Position numbers and translations under genes: made by a program. Source: Ctenosaura bakeri (Eukaryota; Chordata; Lepidosauria; Squamata; Iguanidae). From it: a stretch of 64,000 nt of DNA. Below are positions 12,636 to 23,115 of this stretch, one piece after another. The first letter of the stretch is position 1. Every line of letters starts with the position of its first letter. The stretch covers positions 186,001 through 250,000 of the forward strand of contig CAOLHI010001278.1 in NCBI GenBank assembly GCA_948474755.1, in the 5' to 3' direction. The notes under the pieces were generated by a model. That model was given only the letters and a program-made list of their open reading frames with translations. It searched no databases and was not told the origin of the DNA.

Positions 12636-14196
12636 ATGATGGTATTGAGGGCTTCCACCCTGTCTTCATTTTACATCTAGGTGAGTTTCTGCTCTCCAGT
12701 CTAACATCATAACTCACATAACAATCATGGTGCTCATGAAGTTTTTCAAAAAGTCAGGAGAGCATTTGGATAGGGAAGTAATGAATGTTTAAGGAGTAAC
12801 ATTAAATGGTACAGTACCCTAAGCAAGTCCTCAGACTAGGGTGAAAGATTTTGAAACTGGTGAAACATCCTTTAATCAGCTTATGGTTTTGTCCTTTTAA
12901 ATGACATCTTCCTTGATCCTAATACAGGTATTGCACTACTATAGATTTTTCATTTTTTTTCTGTATGGACTACCTTTGCTTTTTGTGTATTGTTTTACCT
13001 ACTTTTTTTTTAAATCCATCACTTAAACTAGTTCCATGTCATTTCAGTTTATCTGCATAGCATGATTTAGTTATCTGCTTGGGTTATCTTTTTCATCAAA
13101 AATTGGAAGGCCTTAGATGATCAAGAATTGTGCAGGAGCTTGCATCTGAACTTGAAGGGTCTTCTGAAACCTTTGTACATGCAGCCAAAGTCATCATCAC
13201 CATCCCATAGCAGCAGATCCTCACAACCACATACATGGCAGAAATGCCAAACAATGAACTCTTTGATACAGCTGAATCCAAGCAGCTCTCACTCAGAGTG
13301 GGATTGATAAAAGTCAATTGGATTTATAATATTTCTTGATCATCTTCAAATTCGGAAAATAATTTCCTAGTATAATTGCTCATTTCCATCATGTAATCAG
13401 CAAATGTTATTGCATCCAGATTTGAGGTTGAAGATTAGTATTTCCATGGGCACTGTGATCCTAGATCTCATACTTATGAGTCTTGTCCAGGTACTGCCTC
13501 TAGTTTCTTTGTGGAATTGAGTCCCAAGAGTGTCAAGTGTCCATGATGGAGGCAGAATTGCAAATCATCAAGTTGGCTCAGAAGCACTTCATTCCATTCT
13601 ATCAGAGGGAGAGGTTGGATAATGTTCTTAATATAGAATTTAGGTCATCTTCTCAATGAGCCTTAGAGGAAGGCACTTAGTGACTCAGAGAGTTGAATTC
13701 TGAAATGTGACTGGTATGCATCTCGACGTCTTTAAAATCGAACTGTCTCTGAACATAGCAAACATGGGAGTTGGGAGTTGGACATTAACTGGATTGGAAG
13801 TATCATGAGTGTATTCACATTCTTATCGGAAATGTTTCCTGATGATAATGTATCAGTAATTTATGATGTATTATGACAAACTCTGTCTGTGTGTGGCAAA
13901 AATAGCTATTAGTTAAGACACCAAGGATTTCCCCTGATTATTTTAGCATTCACAGGCAAAGGTTTTCTTCTCCATCTCAAGACAAGTCCATTGCAAAATA
14001 AACAACTGGCACCAGACTTTGACAGATGATGCCTTTCTGCCCTAAATCACTGTTTAACCACTGACTTTGGAATTTAAAACTGCCTACCTGCCAGTCAAAG
14101 CAATCTTCTTTATGACTTTGTCTCTCAAGGTTTATGAGATCTTGTTCTTAGAAAACAAATGAGTTGTCAGTTACAGAACACTGTCAGCCATCAGAG
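12636..14196. other. No gene recognised; one coding-like stretch
   Basis: Mostly featureless. The plus-strand frame at 13117-13338 reads as plausible protein interrupted by one stop at about 13206, and may be a relic of something coding. No family recognised. Confidence 0.3.
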
Positions 14197-14199
14197 TAA

Positions 14200-14422
14200 G
14201 GGCCCTATCACACTACTCTGTTATAGCACTATGATTCCACTTTAACTGCCATGGCAACATTCTATGGAACCCTGGGATTTGCAGTTTAAAGAGAAACATT
14301 TAGAATTCTCAGCGAGAGAATTCTTGGACCTCACTAAACTACCCATTCCAGAATTCCTCATGATGTTGCCATGGTAGTTAAAGTGGAATCATGGTTCTAT
14401 AACAGTTTAGTGTGATAGGGCC
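14200..14422. mobile_element. Palindromic MITE, second subfamily (GGGCCCTATCACAC)
   Basis: About 223 bp with TIRs GGGCCCTATCACACTA and TAGTGTGATAGGGCC, and inner inverted blocks around CATGGCAACAT and ATGTTGCCATGG. The middle (CTGGGATTTGCAGTTTA) is related to the main MITE family. Flanks are TAA and TGA, a probable diverged 3-bp duplication. Confidence 0.8.
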
Positions 14423-14675
14423 TGAAGGTTTCTTAGTTGTATTGTGCTTGTTGTTCAAATCCTCAGAAGTAGTGCTCCAACAGGTTGGTCATTGGGAAGG
14501 AGTGAAATCATCATATGCTGCAAACAAGTGATGTATAAGATGAGGCTTTACATATAAGATGACATATAATTGGTATTTAACTCCAGAGAAACTGTTAAAA
14601 ATGTATAATGGTGTTTCATCTAAATGTTGGAAATGTGATCAGGCAGAAGGCATGCTTTACTACTTCTGGTGGACT

Positions 14676-15571
14676 TGTTACCCTGTTCTCTGGGGGTTCC
14701 GGGAGGGGCGCCCAAATAACCAAATACAAACACAAGATGGGGAAATTAACTGGAGCGCTCACTAAAGCTAGCGAGAGGCAGGGTAATTTAGCAGGGATCT
14801 TGCCACCCAATGTCTATGGGGTCAGGTCAGAAGAGCAATCAGACAGGTTTTAAAACAGTAAAAATGATATCTTTATTAAGAGACAAATGACAAATAAGAC
14901 AACGCAAGCACGCAGCTAACTGGGATTTGGAAATGAGAGTTTTCGGGGGAAATGGGTGATATGACACCTTTTCTCATAGTCCTGAAGAATTTGAAGATGG
15001 CAGGGAAGAAAGCTCAGCGTGGTTCGCTAAGGGGAGCTTGTCAGACCAAAACGGTAGCAAGACAGGATATAAGTCCAGGGCGATCTGAACGGGACGAGAG
15101 CTCCGGATGGGGTGAGCAAGCGATCTGAGGTGGTCTTTGAATCGGGGAATTTTTACGGGGTGGATTGTGCCTACAGGCCATGCCATACTCGGTGAGAACA
15201 ATGCGAGTTTGGAGCGGGACAAAGCTTTGGGAAAGGTCAAGTTTTACATGATCGGCTTAGCGCAGGTTTGACAATAGTGTAGCCAGTATGCAAATGGCTT
15301 GGCATTGTAAGGGCATCGGCTCGAGGCCAAAACGTCTTTGTGTGGGGTCACGCTTAAGCAATGGGTGTCTGCAAGAGAGGTCCCTGAAGCAACAGAGTGG
15401 CGTTAATCTGCCTGCCTAGGTGGAGAATGGAATGTCCAACACTTACCAGCCGCGCCTGTGTACGTGCTTGTCTGGAGGCCTCACAAACACATGGAGTGGG
15501 GTGGTAGAGGAAGGCCGAATGATGGAGAGATATCTAGTGCTATCACCGGGTAGGCCTGAACCATAGTAACA
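14676..15571 (-). mobile_element. Solo LTR, family L, copy 2
   Basis: 896 bp, minus orientation, bounded by TGTTACCCTG and ATAGTAACA, with exact 4-bp duplication GACT at 14672-14675 and 15572-15575. On the minus strand AATAAA lies at 14872-14877 and a weakened TATA-like CGTAAAAAT at about 15148-15157. It matches 34388-35292 through blocks such as CCAAATAACCAAATA, GATGGGGAAATTAACT and GTCAGGTCAGAAGAGCA. It sits inside the L1 fragment and preserves that reading frame on both sides. Confidence 0.88.
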
Positions 15572-15930
15572 GACTTGTGATGAAGCAAAGAAGTTTTGGT
15601 TGCTGATACATCATCTGATAGAAGAAATCCTAAAGATCCTGAAGCCTAAACTTGGATAATGAAACTTCTAAACATGTCTGAGATGGACAAACTGATGATT
15701 TTAGTGAGAGAAGACTCTCTGGAAGAATTCAAGAATCAATGGATGCAAGTTATAGTGTTTTTAAAGAGAACTGAGAGGAAATTTGCAACAGTTGGTTTTG
15801 ATTAAAATGAAGAACTAAGATATAGTTGATATTTTGCTTTTCATTTTCTGTGATATTTTTAAATTAGACATATATAAGTAATATAATTATAGTACTAACT
15901 TTAAATAATTTTTAATAATATGGAGGAATT

Positions 15931-15946
15931 TGTGTGTGTGTGTGTA
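15931..15946. repeat. Short (TG)n tract
   Basis: About eight TG units within the L1 3' UTR. Confidence 0.85.
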
Positions 15947-16105
15947 TATTATATATACATAGCCTACAACCATTTTTTGGAAGGGTCCTAAACTAAATGA
16001 GCAATTGTTTCCCCCCCCTCTATTGTCATTTATTTTTGATAAGTATGTAGTTTTGTACGTATATTGATGTTTAGGTTAATTTAGTTTTCGTGTCTATATT
16101 ACTTA

Positions 16106-16187
16106 GGCCATTTCTGCACTAGACTGTTATAGTGCTATTATTCCACTTTCAACATCCTATAGAATCCTGGGGTTTGCAGTTTAGGGA
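16106..16187. mobile_element. Half MITE (GGCCATTTCTGCAC family)
   Basis: Left arm only: GGCCATTTCTGCACTAGACT through GGTTTGCAGTTTAGGGA. The right arm is absent. Lies in the L1 3' UTR. Confidence 0.8.
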
Positions 16188-16289
16188 CATTAGTAGTGTT
16201 TCTTCTTCCTCCCTTTTTTGTATGTAGATTTACAATAAACTTGAACTAATTATAATTATTTTCTAAAAAAAATAATAAGCACTGAAGCT

Positions 16290-18480
16290 TATTATGCATA
16301 CAAACAGTTAACACTGGAAACACAGAAGCATACAATAACAGTAATTTCATTGTTTTTTCCCCAAGAATATCCTCTTTGCCACTAGCCCAGTAGAAAACTT
16401 GAGTTCAGCTGTTCTTTATCGGGGAGTTCTCGAATCCTAGTAAGGCTCAAAGGCCGGACTCAATATAAAATTATGTCATCAATCACAGGCACATGAACAC
16501 ACACTAATGTGCAGATATGCCCTTCTGCTTTGCATGATGGCTCCGCACAGTGTAATCCCATGTGATGTGTATCTGTGAATATGTCAATCATATAGGCATA
16601 ACCAGTTTCCAACCTAGTTATTGTTCCTTCTCCTGTTTGAACAGCAACTGCTTGTGAAACACACTTACAATTGGGCTGTACTATATCTTTGTGATATTCA
16701 TACACTTACATTGGGAAGTGATATCCTGTATTTGTAGGTATGTATGAAAGGAACCACAAAAGAGAATTGAAACAGCCATACCTGTTTTTTAAGAAGGAAG
16801 ACAGTTTTCCATTGTGATCTGCCATACCTAATCAATTTAATTGGTCAAAAACACCAGGACGTGGAATTTATGTTGGAGAAATTGTTCAGCTTCCACTTTG
16901 TGTACTGGACTGTCCTGGAGCCTAAAATGGTGACCTTTCCCTTTCATACCAGCTTGACAAGGGGCTGTAAATTTTATTTCCCCTCAATCTGAAGTTGTGG
17001 AATCTGTGAGCTCCAGGAAAGCCATGCACAGTTCAAGGACTGGCCTGTTGGCTGGAAGGACTGCCAGGAATGATAAAAATGATAATAAATCCCAATTTAC
17101 AACTTCTTTTGATTGGAACAAATTCATTCCATATATTGGGGAGTGGGGAAATGTTATGCATGTATTGCCTTTACAAATCCATGGGGAGACATTTTGTGTT
17201 GAAAAGTAACATCCTTTCTCTTTTGGTAGGCATGGTCCTCGGTTATTTATGGGATGCATGTGAATGGGTCAGGAAAAATAAAATATTGATGTCCAGATGG
17301 ATGACATGAAATTTCTTAAGGTTCAAATTTTGGAGAGGACGCAGTTATCTCTTAGAATTTACAGAAGGATATGAAAATCAGAGATTATTTTCAAATAAGT
17401 TAAAATTCATTCACTTCAGTCATCATGGAAGTGTGCAGGGGGATTCTTGGACTGCCCCAGTGGCTTTACTCAGTCAGGATAGGGAGGAAAACTAAAAAGC
17501 AAACAAACAAAAAAACACACCTGTTTAATTTCTGTAGAAAGCCCAGACAATCTTTGCTATCCTTGTGCTGAGGTAGCCCTTAAAAGTAGTTACTTAAAAG
17601 CTAACATATTAGTGCTATTTAGAAAAGTTATTTGGAGATGTTACTCTTAAAACAGTCCAGAAAAGTAATGGCTGAGATCCTGGACTGGGAGACGTATGCC
17701 TGAGATGTAGCTAGATCTCTATAGCTACGACTATAAGTGCCATGAAATCCACCTTTTAAGTGATCCACGACACCTCCCACAACACAGACATTACTGTGTC
17801 ATTGGGTTGGACACAACATTTTTTTCAAGCATTTAGTCTGTGGGTTAAAAATAATTGAGTCTGGTTGGAAAGTAGGAGACAAGGCCACAGTTAAGAACAG
17901 TCTTATGATATCCTAAAATTGAGCACCTTGTTAGGGACATGATTGCTATGCACTCTGGACTTTACAGGACCACAGATAAGGCTCAGTCCTTATCTGTGGT
18001 CTGTATTTACTGTATTTCATCATAGCTGGACACCAAGAATGAGAGAGGTGACTATACTTTCTGTCTTTCCTCTTCAGAAAATACCTCAGGGAATTCATCT
18101 GAATAATGGTGGTATAGAAGAGACTGATTTGAGGACAGTCCATTCTAGTGTGAGTTATGACTGTATTAATAGTGTAAGGTATTTGTAGTTTTTATTGAAA
18201 AGACATTTTTAGCCTATTTTATCCCATGGACTTAATAAATTTTGTCTTTCACAGGTTGAATACATGTTGCCTATGTAGTAAAACATATGTGGGGAAAGCC
18301 AGAGCGTAGAAGATAGAACAGAAGTGAGGATGGCTTGTTTCCAGGGAGATGGACCAATATTGAATGGTTCACCTCATTTAGGCTGTCGTTATAATGGGCT
18401 ATCAACATCCTTTTTTCGCTCTATTTGTTTTGATCACGATATCTGTGGAATTCTTTCATGTGGAAGGGTAGGCTGCTCCT
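16290..18480. other. No gene recognised
   Basis: Non-coding. Overlapping short frames on both strands (for example 16984-17309) have no identifiable domains. Confidence 0.4.
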
Positions 18481-18484
18481 TCTT

Positions 18485-18545
18485 TTTCTGCCAGCAGGTA
18501 AAGACCTATCTGTTTAACCAGGCCTTTGAGTGTTAACTGTCGCAG
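18485..18545 (+). mobile_element. Possible L2 LINE 3' fragment
   Basis: The stretch AAGACCTATCTGTTTAACC followed by AGGCCTTTGAGTG resembles the L2 3' end (cf. the copy ending near 52037). Short and uncertain. Confidence 0.4.
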
Positions 18546-18743
18546 ACAGTTCGGTCACAATTTTCCTCACTATGGTCAAATGTAGTGTATTTGCTTTGCA
18601 CTATTTTAAAATCTGTATCCGTACATATAAATCAGGATGTGGACATTTACATAAACTGGCACAGTCTTCCTTCCTCTTTTTTGGTAATATGTTAAGGGGG
18701 CACCCTGTTGTGTTCATGGCAGAAGTGGCTTGTCATAGTCCAA

Positions 18744-18905
18744 GGCCATTTCTGCCCTAGACTGTTATAGTGCTATTATTCCACTTTCAACATCCAATGG
18801 AATCCTCAAGCCTCAAACACCCCTCCCTAAACTGCAAAGCCCAGGATTCCATAGGACGTTGAAAGGGGAATGATAGCACTGTAACAGTCTAGCATGGAAA
18901 TAGCC
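18744..18905. mobile_element. Palindromic MITE, internally shortened
   Basis: TIRs GGCCATTTCTGCCCTAG and the mirrored right end, with exact 3-bp duplication CAA (18741-18743 and 18906-18908). About 40 bp of the centre are missing compared with full copies. Confidence 0.85.
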
Positions 18906-18909
18906 CAAG

Positions 18910-21565
18910 TGTGAGGAGGCACCTCTTTCATCCCAGTGTGATGGGGATGGGCTTTGTCCTCTTTTGCTGAAGCTTGAGTCGTGAGTCACTCATGCTTATC
19001 TGGATCCAAGTAGACCTATAAAAACAGTCCCTTCTGCTTTCAATGTAGATAATTAAAAGCACTGTTCCTAAATTGAAGTACATTACATCTGAAAGTTTTT
19101 TTTAAAATTGTACTAAATATTCTGATATTTATATGCAGGAACATTTTCAGTGTCCAATGCCACTGATACCTGCTTCCACGGTAATCATAAGGGAAATTTT
19201 AAGGCTGGAGACTAAGTCTGGCCGAAGGCATAATTCTGTCTTTCCTCTCCAAGTTTTTTTCCCTTCTCTCTCTGTCTCTGTCTCTCTTTTTCTTTTTAAA
19301 TGGAAGATTAAGAGAGAAAAATGACCGTATTGAAGACAGATGACAGAACTCAATTATACCTCTGAATGGTTTAGCATTTAGCTGGGTCTCAAGAGGGACA
19401 TTAAAATTTTACCTGGCAGACAATCTTCCTCCCTTTCCTTCCTTCCATTTGGAAAAACGGAATAAGGTAAATGATTAAAGGTTGCATTTATCAGTACAGG
19501 GAAGACAAGCTCGGCATTATGATCACCTGCTTTCTGAAACTGCAGCGGAGGTTATCCATCTGTAGGTATTTGCTTAACCAGGACAATGAGCTTCTTGATT
19601 CTGAAGGATGAATTACTGACCTCTCCGAGCACTGATTTCCTCCCTTTCCTCCCTACTGAAAACCAGCTCAGGTATTTCTGGGCAGCAGGAAGAAACTTGT
19701 TTATTTGCCCTCTGCTTCCTCACAGGCATCTTTGCTTGCTTTGGTCAGACTTCCTCACTATTATTTACTTATGGGTTGGAACACTTCTTTGTGGCTAAAA
19801 TCTACCAGGAAATTTTTTTTTTGGTCAAAATTTGATGCAGAGTTATCTAGATGTATGAAGCCCTATATAATTTGAGACATGCAAGTCTCAGTAACCACAG
19901 TTTCCCCTATTTTACCTCATAACAAGTCCTAATTTTTATATAAACACAGAATGCCTAGGCTTTAAGCTGAGACTAGAAGTAACACCTTGTGATTCACAGG
20001 GTCTAATAATTTATTCCCAAATAGGTGATTGTGTGCTTGGCATGTCAATATAGTGTATGTGTGGTTGTACACAGATGCGTGCATACACATGTGTATAATT
20101 GTTTGGTGATTTATGAAACCAAGGGTGATCTCAGATGGAAATAATCACTATAAATACTTCTAGCATGGCAATCTATTGCTCTTGGAGAAACAAAGACTTT
20201 TCAGTGGTGCCACTCTGCCTGTGGAATGACCTTCTCAGAGACCCTTATATTGGGGTTTTTGTTGTGGTATTTTCATTGCTAAGTGAAGGCATTTTATTCA
20301 TTCGGACTTTTTAGCTTTCATATTTAAAAATGTGGATCTGTGCACTGCTGCTGTCTTTGCTGTTGGTCTGACATTGGTTTTATTCTAAGGATATTTTAGA
20401 AGAGTTTACATTACCTTATTATATTTATGTATTTACTTCTCTGGATTTTTTTCTCTGAACTTCCCAGAAAGATGCAGGTATTGGGTGGCACTGAAAAGAA
20501 GTAGCTAGAAGAACAATTAAGGGAGTGACTTCTGTAGCCAAGTATGAATTCAGGTTTGGCAAGAACAATACTGACTGAGTTGTGTGATGAACCAATGCCC
20601 AATGCAAGTCTAATTTAAAGAGCAACAGACCATAAGAATGGATCTTGAAGTTACATTTCAGGAGGAAGCATCTGGAGACCAGATTAAGCATGCACGCAGA
20701 CCACCTGGTTACTCTTGTCTTCGCTATGGTGTTTCTAAACTTAGCAAATCTTTCTAAATTTACCTGTATGCTTATAAATGAATGAGCAAAAAATGTAAAT
20801 CTGTCCTCTTCTTGCATGATGAATTATCACTTGTTTTCAATATGTAAATGGTTACTGTATCTCCTGTCTATAGATGAATTAATCTTGGTGAAAAATTGGC
20901 ACTCAACTTGTCCAGGATAATTTAAGATGGGGAGTATATGTCTCTCCAGATGTTGTTAAATTGCAACTTCCATCAGTCATAGCCAGCATAGCCTGTGATG
21001 AAAGACCATGGGACTGTAAGTCCAACAACACCATGAGTCAGAGGGCAGTTTTACACTATGGTTGCAACATAGTCCCACCCTGGGAAAAAATGTAAAAAGA
21101 CAACAACAGGGGTGGGCAGATATTTGCTTCTTCTTGGGAGATGAGAAGAAATAGTTTTTTTTTTTCTATAAGAAATTGTAGGGTCCTCTTGCAGCTGTTT
21201 AAAAGATAACCCCACAAAGAAGTTTCCAGGAGTGCCAGCTCAGATCTAGAGTATTTTAGGACCAGCCTTAAGAAGTGGTCCTGCTAGAATCAATGGCCAA
21301 AATAAAGGTTGATGTTATATTCCTGTGTAAATTTCCTCACAACTGTAGTTGTGATTTTTTTTTTACTGTTGTATAATAGACATAATTGGTTCATGACCGC
21401 ATTAAGTGGAGGTTCATAAATGTAACCATTTCACATGCAGTTGTACATTCTTGGATGGTGTGCCCCTGTTCATCAGTGCTTTCAATTTACCACTTCTTTG
21501 CTAGGATTTGCAGAATCAGCCATTCACTATTGAATAAGAAGATATATTGGCCTATTGTTGTATAT
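18910..21565. other. No gene recognised
   Basis: Mostly single-copy-looking. A CT-rich tract lies at about 19258-19297. A complex non-repeat segment around 19360-19600 has no exon signature. The 130-codon minus frame at 20425-20817 has no recognised domain. Confidence 0.4.
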
Positions 21566-21942
21566 AAAATCATAGACTCATGGAGTTGGAAGGGACCACA
21601 AGGGCCATCTAATTCAACTCCCTGTTATACAGGAATAAAGCACTCCTGAGAGATTGCCACCTCACCTCTTTTTAAAGACTTCCTGTGACACCTCCAAGAC
21701 ACTAATTTCCACTGTTGAGCAGTTCTTATCAGTGGGAAATTCTTCCTAATGTGTGGGTGGAATGTCTTTTCTTGCCATTTGGATTCATTGGTTTGTATTC
21801 AAGTATCTGGAATAGCAGAAAACAAGTTTGCTCCATCTTCTACATGACAGCTACTTATAGAAGGCTATCATGACATTTCTCAGTCTTCTTTTCTTTCTCT
21901 CTCTTTATCCCCAGCTTCCTAAGCTGTTCCTATAGGGCTTGG

Positions 21943-22888
21943 TGTCATGGGCCAGGAGTCAGCTTCTCCAGGTGAACAGCAGCCTCAAAGGAAGACAAAC
22001 AAACACAAGCACACTGGGAGCGAGTCAGGCTGGGATAAGAGCCAGCTGGCTCCAGCCTTTTTAAGGAAGGCAGAGGGTGGTGGCCCAACTCCAGAAACAA
22101 CTCATGTGTTTGTTGGCCCTTGCCTTTGTCTGCTGCAGATTCCCTGCTTGCAGTCTGCTTGGCTTCTCTGACCTTCAAACTGTCTGACCTTGATGCCTTG
22201 ATGGATTTCTGAACTCTTGGACCAACTCTTGACAACACTTCTGCTCCATGCTGAACAGGCAAGCTCTGTTTCTGCTAGCCCTGCACTGTGATAGATGATG
22301 ATGCTGTGATTGAGGAGCAACTGATTGTGCAGGGGGCCGAGCCAGTGACTGAGCAAGTCAACCTACCAAACATCCCCTGCACTGGAAGGTAAAACAGAGA
22401 CTGAGTTGCCCCAGCCAGCTCATGACAGAGAAGGAACCAGCAGTGATGCAGAGGAGTTGCAGCCAGCTGTGCCCATCAGTCCTCAATCACGCAGAAGGCT
22501 GAAATAGGCTGCCGAGAGGGAGGTTCCTTAGACTAGGCTGAGGAAACAATAATGAGCAGCACCTGCTCACAGGGGCTATTTAAGTCTGCCAGCATGGCTG
22601 CTCCTTGCTTGCAGCAAATTATTAGCAAGCCCTCACAATCTTTGTGTCTCCTACTCCCTGAAACCCTCCAGATGGATCTCTGCTTCCTGAACCTGGATCT
22701 CTGCTTCCTGAACCTTTGGACTGGATCTTGACCTGGCTTGGCTTGTTTTTTCCTGGTGTTTGGTATATTTGGACTCCCCAAGTGTTCCTTACCTCTCTCC
22801 TCCCTTGCTGGCTGTGGCCCGGCAGGGAGAGATTCCTGACATGCACTCTGTTGCCTGGCAATGGACAACCAGTGCCTACGACCATTTG
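21943..22888 (+). mobile_element. LTR-retrotransposon-like insertion
   Basis: Begins TGTCATGGGCC immediately after a CR1 half and ends near ACGACCA before the other half, flanked by an imperfect repeat TTGG/TTTG. Part of it (about 22300-22760) matches the insertion at 51105-51678: GAGCAACTGATTGTGC, GTTGCCCCAGCCAGCTC and CTATTTAAGTCTG, the last a TATA-like box. No complete gag or pol frame is present. LTR type is inferred from the TG/CA ends, TATA-like boxes and the related copy. Confidence 0.55.
22675..22718. repeat. Direct duplication, 22 bp
   Basis: GGATCTCTGCTTCCTGAACC occurs twice back-to-back inside the LTR-like element. Confidence 0.9.
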
Positions 22889-23115
22889 TTTCCAGGCTTT
22901 TTAACCATATATGTCAACTTTCTCCGAGTATCTTCCTGCTTGCCAATGTGCTTCTTGAAATGTGGTTCCCAGAAATGGGCACAATATTTAAGATGAGCTA
23001 TGGCTGAATCAGAAAAGAGTGGTTCTATGACCTCCCATGATTTGGACACTACATTCCTTCTCACGCAAACCTAGAATTGCCTTTTTGGCTGCTGCTCCAC
23101 ACTGTTGACTCAGTA

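Larger units (their letters stand above)
14500..16280 (+). mobile_element. L1 LINE, ORF2 C-terminal end and 3' UTR, interrupted
   Basis: The frame at 14559-14675 reads YNWYLTPEKLLKMYN then KCWKCD and YYFWWTC, the zinc-knuckle-like C-terminal signature of L1 ORF2. After a solo LTR (14676-15571) the frame resumes as TCDEAKKFWLLIHHLIEEIL, ending at a stop near 15656. Further L1-like residues (LVREDSLEEFKNQW) follow at about 15700-15745. An AATAAA at about 16232 precedes the A-rich end. It is 5'-truncated, with no endonuclease or reverse-transcriptase core, so it is dead. A half MITE sits in its 3' UTR. Confidence 0.8.
21566..23115 (-). mobile_element. CR1 LINE 3' fragment, split by an LTR-like element
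   Basis: On the plus strand it opens with ATCATAGACTCATGGAGTTG and GAAGGGACCACAAGGGCCAT, the reverse complement of a CR1 3' end. It continues to CTATAGGGCTTGG at 21942 and resumes at TTTCCAGG (about 22889), running to about 23115 through AATGTGGTTCCCAGAAATGG and TTTTTGGCTGCTGC. The order and orientation of the two halves are continuous, so the middle block is a later insertion. Confidence 0.8.
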
